This document shows positions 6,473-11,723 of a stretch of DNA of 11,723 nt, piece by piece. The notes under the pieces are model-generated. The model ran no database searches. It had not been told where the DNA came from and saw only the letters and a list, made by a program, of their open reading frames with translations. A program made the position numbers and the translations under genes. The DNA is taken from the NCBI GenBank assembly GCA_965603285.1, contig CBFDCK010000101.1, positions 1 through 11,723 of the forward strand, written 5' to 3'. Position 1 is the stretch's first letter, and each line of letters opens with the position of its first letter. This DNA comes from JAUWPO01 sp965603285 (GTDB lineage Bacteria; Chloroflexota; Anaerolineae; Anaerolineales; UBA4823).

Positions 6473-7852
6473 ATGGTAGACATACTTCCGCCAGAACCAA
6501 TAACCTCTCCTGCTCCGCAAGTCGTTCCCCACAGCCGTGAGGCCGAGGAAGCAGTGATCGGCTCAGTGCTGATTAATCCTGAGGCATACTACGACGTTGC
6601 CCAGTTCTTACAACCAGACGATTTCTATATTCACCGCCACCGCTGGATATGGGAAACCTTCATTCGTTTGCACGAGCGCCGCGTCCCTATCGATGCCTTA
6701 ACTGTCTCAGAAGAGCTGGACCAAATCGGTCAACTGGCAGAAGTTGGGGGCGCGGCATACCTGACTGCACTCATCAACAACGTGCCGACATCTCTACACG
6801 CTGAGGCCTACGGGAGAATTGTAGAGCAGACCGCGATTCGGAGGGGCATGCTGTTAGCTGCCAATGAGATTGCAAAATTAGCATACCAGGAAGAAGCCGG
6901 CATCGAAATGGTTATGGATCAGGCCGAAAAAGCAGTCTTCAGTGTCAGCGAACGCCGCATGACGCGCGATCTCAAATCGATCCAGCAGGTGTTGAGCGAA
7001 TACTACGACCGCATCGACGAGCTTTCCACCCGTGATGAAGAAATCTACGGCGTTCCGACCGGCTTTGTCGACTTAGATCGCCTGCTGGGAGGCATGCAGC
7101 CCTCAGATCTACTCATCATCGCGGGCAGACCTGGTTCTGGAAAAACTGCTTTTCTGATTTCGGCAGGTAAAAACGCAGCCTTGATACATAAGAAACACGT
7201 TGCCATGTTCTCGCTCGAAATGTCAAACGAGCAATTAATTCAGCGCCTATTATCCCAGGAAACCGGCATCGACTCGCAAAGAATACGTACTGGCAAACTT
7301 GAAGAAGAAGAATGGCCGAAATTTACTCAAGCCATTGAAGTGCTGGGCGACACAATCATGTTCCTGGACGACACGCCATCCCTGACACCTCTGCAACTGC
7401 GTACGAAGTGCCGCCGGCTGCACATGGAATACAAATTGGATTTAATCCTGGTAGATTACCTGCAATTGATGAGCAGCGGTGTTCGTTCAGAAAACCGGGT
7501 TCAGGAAGTCTCGTACATCTCCCGCAATTTAAAAGCGCTTGCCAGGGAACTGCACGTACCCGTGCTGGCAGCCGCACAGCTATCAAGGGCAATCGAACAG
7601 CGTCAAGATAAAAGACCGCAGTTATCTGACCTGCGCGAGAGCGGCAGTCTTGAACAGGACTCCGATATTGTTATGTTCATCTACCGCGAGGAATTATACG
7701 ACCAGGATCCAACCAAGAAAAACAAGGCCGAAATCAGAGTTACCAAACACCGCAATGGTCCCACCGGCGAGGTTGAGCTGGTTTTCCGCAGCTCAATAGC
7801 CAAGTTCGAAAATGCTGCCACTTCGTACTCCACATTGTCACAGCAGTCTTGA
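6473..7852 (+). CDS. dnaB: Replicative DNA helicase DnaB
   Basis: The 459-residue protein has normal DnaB length. ATG 6473 follows AAAAGGA with 4-base spacing. The helical N-terminal domain (about 19-120) opens with 'PHSREAEEAVIGSVLINP'; a linker follows, then a RecA-like domain from about 193 with 'GVPTGFVDLDRLLGGMQPSD', Walker A GRPGSGKT (218-225, Lys224), 'FSLEMSNEQL', Walker B LILVDYLQLM (Asp328) and the late 'DLRESGSLEQDSDIVMF' and 'RNGPTGEVEL' motifs. As a hexameric ring on the lagging strand it unwinds DNA at the fork and recruits primase. All diagnostic motifs are intact and I see no intein. It leads an apparent operon with a DnaD-like protein and a helicase loader, so helicase and loading factors are probably made together. 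Confidence 0.97.
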   Translation: MVDILPPEPITSPAPQVVPHSREAEEAVIGSVLINPEAYYDVAQFLQPDDFYIHRHRWIWETFIRLHERRVPIDALTVSEELDQIGQLAEVGGAAYLTALINNVPTSLHAEAYGRIVEQTAIRRGMLLAANEIAKLAYQEEAGIEMVMDQAEKAVFSVSERRMTRDLKSIQQVLSEYYDRIDELSTRDEEIYGVPTGFVDLDRLLGGMQPSDLLIIAGRPGSGKTAFLISAGKNAALIHKKHVAMFSLEMSNEQLIQRLLSQETGIDSQRIRTGKLEEEEWPKFTQAIEVLGDTIMFLDDTPSLTPLQLRTKCRRLHMEYKLDLILVDYLQLMSSGVRSENRVQEVSYISRNLKALARELHVPVLAAAQLSRAIEQRQDKRPQLSDLRESGSLEQDSDIVMFIYREELYDQDPTKKNKAEIRVTKHRNGPTGEVELVFRSSIAKFENAATSYSTLSQQS

Positions 7853-7875
7853 AAAATTCAACTACAGGAAGAATG

Positions 7876-8583
7876 ATGCCACCCTTTGGCGGTTTTTCGG
7901 AAACCAAAACACGTACAACTTCCATCCCCGGCCAGTTTTTTGGCGAACTGCTGCCAGCTATAAACCACCTGGGCGAACTGAAGGTCACTCTTTACTTGCT
8001 GTGGCGGTTTGAACACATGGAAGGTACTTTTCGATACCTGCAGCGATTCGATTTCGTCCAGGATGAACGATTTATTTCAGGAATGGGAGAGACGACAGAT
8101 GAGGCCGGAGCAATGTTGGACGAATCCCTGAAGAAAGCGGTCGCGCGTGGTACTCTTTTACTGGCTAATGTAAACCTGGAGGGCAAAGAGGTTGGGCTAT
8201 ATTTTTTGAACTCTCCAAAAGGTGCAGCCGCAGTTAGAGCTATAAACAACGGTCAATGGCGTCACACCGGGAAAATACACGCACCGGTCGAACTCATCCA
8301 GGAGACGCCCAACATCTTTCGTCTTTATGAAGAGCATATCGGACCGCTAACACCGATGATCGCTGAAACACTCGGTGAAGCCGAAGATACTTACCCACCT
8401 ATTTGGATTGAAGAAGCTGTACACATTGCGGTCGAAAACAATAAGCGAAGCTGGCGCTATGTTGAAGCTATACTTGAGCGCTGGCAGCAAGAGGGACGCG
8501 ATGAGCGAAAAGATAAACGATACGCTGAAAAAAATGGCCGCGAATACATCGAGGGAAAATACTCGGACTTCATCGAACATTGA
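7876..8583 (+). CDS. DnaD-domain primosome protein
   Basis: ATG 7876 is chosen because AGGAAG (7866-7871) sits just upstream; ATG 7873 and TTG 7849, which overlaps the dnaB stop, are also in frame. The 235-residue protein has an N-terminal winged-helix-like region (about 16-128, with 'IPGQFFGELLPAINHLGELK') and a C-terminal DnaD/DnaB_2 helical domain (about 147-207) with the family pattern YEEHIGPLTPMIAE, then 'WIEEAVHIAVENNKRSWRY' and ILERWQQEG. A basic, charged tail follows. In Bacillus, DnaD-family proteins act in primosome assembly and helicase recruitment and bind DNA through both domains. Its place between dnaB and the loader supports the same job here. The last 83 bases overlap the loader gene in another frame. 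Confidence 0.88.
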   Translation: MPPFGGFSETKTRTTSIPGQFFGELLPAINHLGELKVTLYLLWRFEHMEGTFRYLQRFDFVQDERFISGMGETTDEAGAMLDESLKKAVARGTLLLANVNLEGKEVGLYFLNSPKGAAAVRAINNGQWRHTGKIHAPVELIQETPNIFRLYEEHIGPLTPMIAETLGEAEDTYPPIWIEEAVHIAVENNKRSWRYVEAILERWQQEGRDERKDKRYAEKNGREYIEGKYSDFIEH

Positions 8584-9901
8584 AAATTCAATTCAACGCA
8601 GCGATGAAATGCCCGGCGATCCAAACTGCCCGCTTTGTCATGGTCTGGGTTATCTGCGCTTAGAACTTCCGCTGCATCACCCGGAATTTGGCAAAGTGCA
8701 CGTATGCCCCTGCCGCCAAAACGACATCAATGCCCAAGTCCGCCAACGACTCTTCTCACTGAGCCATCTGGATGAACTACGGCACCTGACCTTCGAGAAT
8801 TTCAAACCGCGCGGCCGGATTGGTTTATGGCCCCATCAAGCTGATTCGTTAGAACGCGCCTTCAACCACGCCCATCAATTTTCACAAACCCGTGATGGGT
8901 GGCTGCTCATCCAAGGACCTTATGGCTGTGGCAAGACCCACCTTGCCGCAGCAATCGCAAATCATACGGCTGAGAATGGGGTGCCAACATTGTTTATCAC
9001 GGTCCCAGACCTGTTAGATTCCCTGCGATTTACATTCAGCGACCGGGAGACCTCCTTTGAAGAACGTTTTGAGCAAGTTCGCAAGGCGCCGCTTCTGGTT
9101 ATGGACGATTTTGGAACCCAGAGCGCAACACCATGGGCGCAAGAGAAGCTCTTCCAGATATTAAACTACCGTTATATCAACCGCTTACCCCTGGTTGTCA
9201 CTACTAATTTACCCCTTGAAGAGATCGAAGGGCGCATTCGTTCACGACTGGAAGACCCCGAACTGGTCACAATTGCACGCATCACTACACCAGATTATCG
9301 CCGTCCTATAGGCGATTTTGGACATCCCGAGGTATCCTCGCTGGATGATTTACACGAAATGACCTTCGCCAGCTTTGAAACAGGTAAAGGTGAGGGGTTA
9401 GCAGCAGATAAAGTCAAGAACCTTGAAAAAGCTTTGCGCGTCGCTCGCCAGTTTGCCGAACGCCCGAGAGGATGGTTGGTCTTCACCGGACCTTATGGAT
9501 GTGGAAAAACGCACCTGGCTGCTGCAATCGGGAATTATTGGAAAGATGTTGGAGAAGAATCACCTTTGTTAGTGGAAGTATCTGAATTTTTGAACCATTT
9601 GCGAGCCACGTTCAACCCAAAAAGCACCATCAGTTATGACCAACGCTTTGATGTAGTACTAAGGTCTGATAGGCTGATTCTGGATAACCTGGGTACAGAG
9701 GCGATGACACCCTGGGTTCGCGAGAAGCTGCACCTATTGTTCATAAGTCGCTATAACGCTAAGCGACCTACTGTCATTACTTCATCCAAGAAAGTAGATG
9801 ATATGGATCCCCGTATTCGTACCCGTATGCTGGATCAGCGCTTATGCACAATATTTGCCATCACCGCTCCGGCATATCCTGGAAGAACTGTAAATAAATA
9901 A
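8501..9901 (+). CDS. Tandem AAA+ DnaC/DnaI-type helicase loader
   Basis: ATG 8501 follows GAGGGA at 8491-8496, giving 466 residues and an 83-base overlap with the previous gene. ATG 8609 is an alternative without a good Shine-Dalgarno. An N-terminal zinc-binding-like cluster has Cys43, Cys46, Cys69 and Cys71 (CxxC...CxC), as expected for DnaI-type loaders. AAA+ module 1 has Walker A GPYGCGKTH (139-147), Walker B VMDDFG (Asp202, Asp203), sensor-1 VTTN (Asn236) and an RSR arginine pair (247-249). Module 2 repeats the fold: identical Walker A (330-338), but Walker B is LILDNLG (Asp395, Asn396) and sensor 1 is VITSS (Ser429 for Asn). Loaders of this family place the DnaB ring on DNA in an ATP-regulated way and normally have one AAA+ module. 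Inference: module 1 hydrolyses ATP and module 2 mainly binds it. IstB-type transposition ATPases are related, but operon context favours replication. Confidence 0.88.
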   Translation: MSEKINDTLKKMAANTSRENTRTSSNIENSIQRSDEMPGDPNCPLCHGLGYLRLELPLHHPEFGKVHVCPCRQNDINAQVRQRLFSLSHLDELRHLTFENFKPRGRIGLWPHQADSLERAFNHAHQFSQTRDGWLLIQGPYGCGKTHLAAAIANHTAENGVPTLFITVPDLLDSLRFTFSDRETSFEERFEQVRKAPLLVMDDFGTQSATPWAQEKLFQILNYRYINRLPLVVTTNLPLEEIEGRIRSRLEDPELVTIARITTPDYRRPIGDFGHPEVSSLDDLHEMTFASFETGKGEGLAADKVKNLEKALRVARQFAERPRGWLVFTGPYGCGKTHLAAAIGNYWKDVGEESPLLVEVSEFLNHLRATFNPKSTISYDQRFDVVLRSDRLILDNLGTEAMTPWVREKLHLLFISRYNAKRPTVITSSKKVDDMDPRIRTRMLDQRLCTIFAITAPAYPGRTVNK

Positions 9902-9926
9902 AAAACCAAAAATAACGAGGAAATCA

Positions 9927-10127
9927 ATGACATCATTGCACCAATCTTGTCTTTACTGCAAGCTGAATTCAAACCAGGTACCGCTGCTCAATTTCTCATA
10001 TCAAGGAAAGGAATTGTGGATTTGCCCACAGCACCTGCCAATTTTAATTCACGAACCACAAAAACTTGCCGGCAAGCTGCCCGGAGCAGAGAATTTATCG
10101 CCTCCACAAGGTCATGAACATCATTAG
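9927..10127 (+). CDS. Small zinc-knuckle-like protein of unknown function
   Basis: The 66-residue protein starts at ATG 9927 behind GAGG (9917-9920), 25 bases after the loader gene, so it is probably the last gene of the replication operon. It has CLYC (Cys8, Cys11) and, after a short beta-like stretch 'PLLNFSYQGKELWI', CPQH (Cys33, His36), a CxxC...CxxH pattern consistent with one zinc site. The tail is Gly/Pro-rich and ends in HEHH. I do not recognise a named family. The text around it ('G.ELWIC.QHLP.LIH.P..L') reads like a conserved short domain rather than a chance ORF. Co-transcription suggests, but does not show, a link with the primosome. Confidence 0.72.
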   Translation: MTSLHQSCLYCKLNSNQVPLLNFSYQGKELWICPQHLPILIHEPQKLAGKLPGAENLSPPQGHEHH

Positions 10128-10168
10128 ATCCTATCCGCAGCATTATAAATGGACAACTTTTGTCGGCA

Positions 10169-10197
10169 TTGACATCCAGATTGTTTTATGTGATACT
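10169..10197 (+). promoter_or_regulatory. Predicted strong promoter of the leader
   Basis: Consensus TTGACA (10169-10174), a 17-bp spacer, then GATACT (10192-10197) preceded by a TGT extended -10 element (10189-10191). Transcription would start near 10204, about 77 bases before the mini-ORF and about 245 before the large gene. It is the best -35 match in the window. Confidence 0.6.
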
Positions 10198-10210
10198 TTA
10201 CACGTATTAC

Positions 10211-10241
10211 GGTGATCGTGGAAACAGCCAACACGCTCACC
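10211..10241 (+). repeat. Imperfect inverted repeat, 9 of 10 bp, in the leader
   Basis: GGTGATCGTG (10211-10220) pairs with CACGCTCACC (10232-10241) with a single T/C mismatch, around the loop GAAACAGCCAA. It lies just after the predicted transcription start, so it would form the first hairpin of the leader RNA. Confidence 0.55.
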
Positions 10242-10246
10242 ACATT

Positions 10247-10272
10247 CCTCCGCTATCCCACCAAAGAGGAGG
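10247..10272 (+). promoter_or_regulatory. Possible Shine-Dalgarno sequestering stem
   Basis: CCTCC (10247-10251) is exactly complementary to GGAGG (10268-10272), the ribosome-binding core of the 19-codon ORF. The stem is only 5 bp with a 16-base loop, so it is weak alone. CAACAC (10229-10234) with GTGTTG (10272-10277) offers a competing outer pairing. Such pairing could gate translation of the mini-ORF. Confidence 0.3.
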
Positions 10273-10280
10273 TGTTGCCG

Positions 10281-10340
10281 ATGTATGATGATAGTAGTAA
10301 CTTAAGTAGCGCTGCGGCGACCTTCCTCATTGGATTATAG
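10281..10340 (+). CDS. 19-codon ORF, possible leader peptide or small protein
   Basis: ATG 10281 is preceded by GGAGGT (10268-10273) with 7-base spacing, the strongest Shine-Dalgarno in the window, and the frame closes with TAG at 10338. The predicted peptide is MYDDSSNLSSAAATFLIGL: an acidic, serine-rich start (four AGY serine codons in six positions of the first ten) and a hydrophobic end. It is not a recognised family. It may be a leader peptide whose translation affects the hairpins that overlap and follow it. Alternatively it is the remnant of a small membrane-anchored YtxH-like protein, whose starts can look similar. Without conservation data the coding call rests on the ribosome site and its promoter. 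Confidence 0.45.
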   Translation: MYDDSSNLSSAAATFLIGL

Positions 10341-10353
10341 GTAACCGCAGCGC
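10309..10353 (+). repeat. Inverted repeat overlapping the mini-ORF
   Basis: GCGCTGCGG (10309-10317) and CCGCAGCGC (10345-10353) are perfect 9-bp complements with a 27-base loop. A shifted pairing is also possible: TGCGGCG (10313-10319) with CGCCGCA (10351-10357), which reaches the foot of the next hairpin. The left arm lies in codons 10-13 of the mini-ORF, so a translating ribosome would open the stem. Confidence 0.55.
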
Positions 10354-10355
10354 CG

Positions 10356-10385
10356 CAAGGAGTCGTCCTCCAGGACGACTCTTTG
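10356..10385 (+). terminator. Terminator-like hairpin, weak T-tract
   Basis: GAGTCGTCC (10360-10368) pairs exactly with GGACGACTC (10373-10381) around TCCA, and the stem extends outward through CAAG/TTTG with one G-T wobble, giving about 13 bp. Only three Ts follow, so it is a weak or conditional intrinsic terminator. No clear promoter lies between it and the next gene, which suggests read-through or attenuation. Confidence 0.5.
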
Positions 10386-10449
10386 TGCATTAAAATAGAA
10401 AGATGACTTCACGAAATTTTTCAATCGACAGTTTGTTAGAGGATCATTT

Positions 10450-11723
10450 ATGAGCAGTCAAGGAAGCAAAGAGATTCAAACAGTCGTTGCAGGTGCGTTA
10501 GGTGAATGTGTACACGTCGCCGGAGTTAACAAATTCTTGCGTCTGGCAGAGACTGCCGGATGGCGCACCATCTTTCTGGGACCGGCTGTGCCCATCAAGA
10601 AGTTCTTGCAGGTCGCCAAGGACGAAGATGCCGATATGATCGCGGTATCATACCGGCTTACTCCGGATACTGGTGAACGTCTGCTGGCAGATTTCGCTGA
10701 AGAAGCAGATGATCTTCAAACTGCCGGCGTGCGATTCGCCTTCGGCGGAACTCCACTCGTAGCAGCCCGTGCCCAGGCAATGGGCTTTTTCGAACGTGTT
10801 TTTGAAGGCGGGGAACCGGCCGATGCAGTGCTGACCTTTTTAAAACGCGAAGCTCAAGGTGAGATTTCCGAATACGCTCTCCCCCAAACCGCCATCGAAC
10901 GAATTGATTTAAAGCAGCCCTTTCCAATCATACGCCATCATTTTGGTCTGCCAACGGTGGAAGATACGCGCCAGGGCATCATCGACATTGCAGAGGCGCA
11001 AGTTATCGATGTGATTTCCCTGGGTATCGACCAGGATGCTCAAGCAAACTTCTTCCACCCTGAAAAGCAGAACCCGCGCCGTACAGGCGCAGGTGGTGTG
11101 CCCGTCCGCAGTCCAGAAGACTACCGTTCGCTTTACAAAGCCAGCCGGCGCGGCAACTTCCCTTTACTGCGCACTTACTCCGGCACAGACGACTTTATCC
11201 ATTTAGCCGAGATGTACGTGGACACAATTAATATCGCCTGGTGCGCCATCCCGCTGTTCTGGTTCAACCAGATGGACGGGCGCGGTCCTTGGGATTTGGA
11301 AGGCTCCATCCGGGAACACCAAAAAGTGATGGCTTGGTATGGAGAAAACGACATACCTGTCGAGCTCAACGAACCGCACCATTGGGGAATGCGCGATGCG
11401 CCAGATGTAATTTCCGTAGCGTCTGCTTACCTATCTGCATACAACGCCCGCGCTTATGGTGTAAACGACTACATCGCCCAATTGATGTTCAACAGTCCTG
11501 CAGAACTTTCCGATGCGATGGACGTGGCAAAAATGCTGGCCGCGATGGAGATAATTGCGCCCCTGGCTGGTCCCGATTTTCGTATCTTCCGCCAAACGCG
11601 CACCGGGTTACTCAGCTATCCAGTTGAGCTGAGCGCAGCGCGCGCTCACCTGGCAGTTTCCATCTACGTGCAGATGGCATTAAAACCCCACATAATTCAC
11701 GTCGTGGGTCATACTGAAGCCCA
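10450..11723 (+). CDS. Cobalamin-binding-domain protein of unknown reaction (partial at 3' end)
   Basis: ATG 10450 has AGAGGA at 10438-10443. At least 424 residues are in the window and the frame runs off the end. The first ~125 residues resemble a B12-binding Rossmann domain: the cobalt-ligand loop reads CVHVAG (20-25), keeping His22 and Gly25 of the DxHxxG motif but with Cys20 for Asp; a VSYRL segment (66-70) stands at the SxL position, and FGG (98-100) at the GG position. The remainder is a long alpha/beta region, perhaps a TIM barrel, with 'NEPHHWGMRDAPDVI' and 'YNARAYGVNDYIAQLMFN'. This layout suggests a B12-dependent mutase or methyl-transfer enzyme. Glutamate mutase E subunits and amino-acid aminomutases are possible relatives, but I cannot assign one. 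No partner subunit is visible. Expression probably depends on the structured leader upstream. Confidence 0.68.
   Translation, partial: MSSQGSKEIQTVVAGALGECVHVAGVNKFLRLAETAGWRTIFLGPAVPIKKFLQVAKDEDADMIAVSYRLTPDTGERLLADFAEEADDLQTAGVRFAFGGTPLVAARAQAMGFFERVFEGGEPADAVLTFLKREAQGEISEYALPQTAIERIDLKQPFPIIRHHFGLPTVEDTRQGIIDIAEAQVIDVISLGIDQDAQANFFHPEKQNPRRTGAGGVPVRSPEDYRSLYKASRRGNFPLLRTYSGTDDFIHLAEMYVDTINIAWCAIPLFWFNQMDGRGPWDLEGSIREHQKVMAWYGENDIPVELNEPHHWGMRDAPDVISVASAYLSAYNARAYGVNDYIAQLMFNSPAELSDAMDVAKMLAAMEIIAPLAGPDFRIFRQTRTGLLSYPVELSAARAHLAVSIYVQMALKPHIIHVVGHTEA

Larger units (their letters stand above)
10128..10449 (+). other. Structured intergenic/leader region before the cobalamin-binding gene
   Basis: These 322 bases hold no large ORF. 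In order they contain a short dyad (GACAA-CTT-TTGTC, 10152-10164), a promoter (10169-10197), a long imperfect hairpin (10211-10241), a possible Shine-Dalgarno-sequestering pair (10247-10272), a 19-codon ORF (10281-10340), an inverted repeat overlapping that ORF (10309-10353), a terminator-like hairpin (10356-10385) and an A/T-rich stretch ending in the downstream ribosome site. I found no B12-box-like riboswitch core and no tRNA. Confidence 0.5.

Noticed and set aside
8375..8500. 42-residue extension of the helicase loader
   Set aside because: It lies wholly inside the DnaD domain coding region and has no ribosome site; ATG 8501 has GAGGGA upstream.
10152..10164. GACAA-CTT-TTGTC dyad after the zinc-knuckle gene as terminator
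   Set aside because: A 5-bp stem without a T-tract; possibly chance.
10281..10406. Amber read-through of the mini-ORF, giving about 40 codons (TAG at 10338, next in-frame stop at 10404)
   Set aside because: The extra codons run through the inverted repeat and terminator-like hairpin, and there is no sign of a pyrrolysine or suppressor context; chance read-through frames of this length are common.
10204..10449. Cobalamin riboswitch upstream of the B12-binding gene
   Set aside because: I could not find a B12-box-like core or the expected pseudoknot elements; the leader is structured but does not match that class.
11241..11627. 128-residue plus-strand ORF inside the cobalamin-binding gene
   Set aside because: Arg/Cys-rich shadow frame within a well-supported coding region.

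Overview
The window is a densely packed bacterial chromosome segment. Its gene content fits a Chloroflexota (Anaerolineae-like) genome: a COG2403 predicted GTPase, a DUF151 bifunctional-nuclease-family protein, and dnaB directly followed by a DnaD-domain gene and a DnaC/DnaI-type loader. The taxon is an inference from protein style and gene order; no rRNA or other decisive marker is present. I see no transposase, integrase, CRISPR array or tRNA.

Layout. Bases 1-179 hold the C-terminal end of arginyl-tRNA synthetase. A same-strand group follows: a cyclic-2,3-diphosphoglycerate-synthetase-like GTPase (273-1601), an orphan beta-class DNA methyltransferase (1650-2912) and, overlapping it by 4 bases, a fusion of a GHMP sugar kinase with a GalU-like nucleotidyltransferase (2909-4831). 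Convergent to this is an OmpR/PhoB-type regulator with a degenerate receiver (4846-5508, minus strand). A divergent promoter region with a 14-bp perfect palindrome separates it from the DUF151 gene (5761-6342).

The core of the window is a replication-initiation operon: dnaB helicase (6473-7852), a DnaD-like primosome protein (7876-8583), a helicase loader with two tandem AAA+ modules (8501-9901), and a small zinc-knuckle-like protein (9927-10127). The second AAA+ module keeps Walker A but has lost the second acidic residue of Walker B.

Bases 10128-10449 form a structured leader with a good promoter, several inverted repeats, a 19-codon ORF with a very strong Shine-Dalgarno, and a terminator-like hairpin. 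It precedes a large cobalamin-binding-domain protein (10450 to beyond the window end) whose reaction I cannot name.

The best candidates for something undescribed are the tandem active/degenerate loader in a dnaB-dnaD-loader operon, the sugar kinase-uridylyltransferase fusion, and the leader RNA with its mini-ORF.
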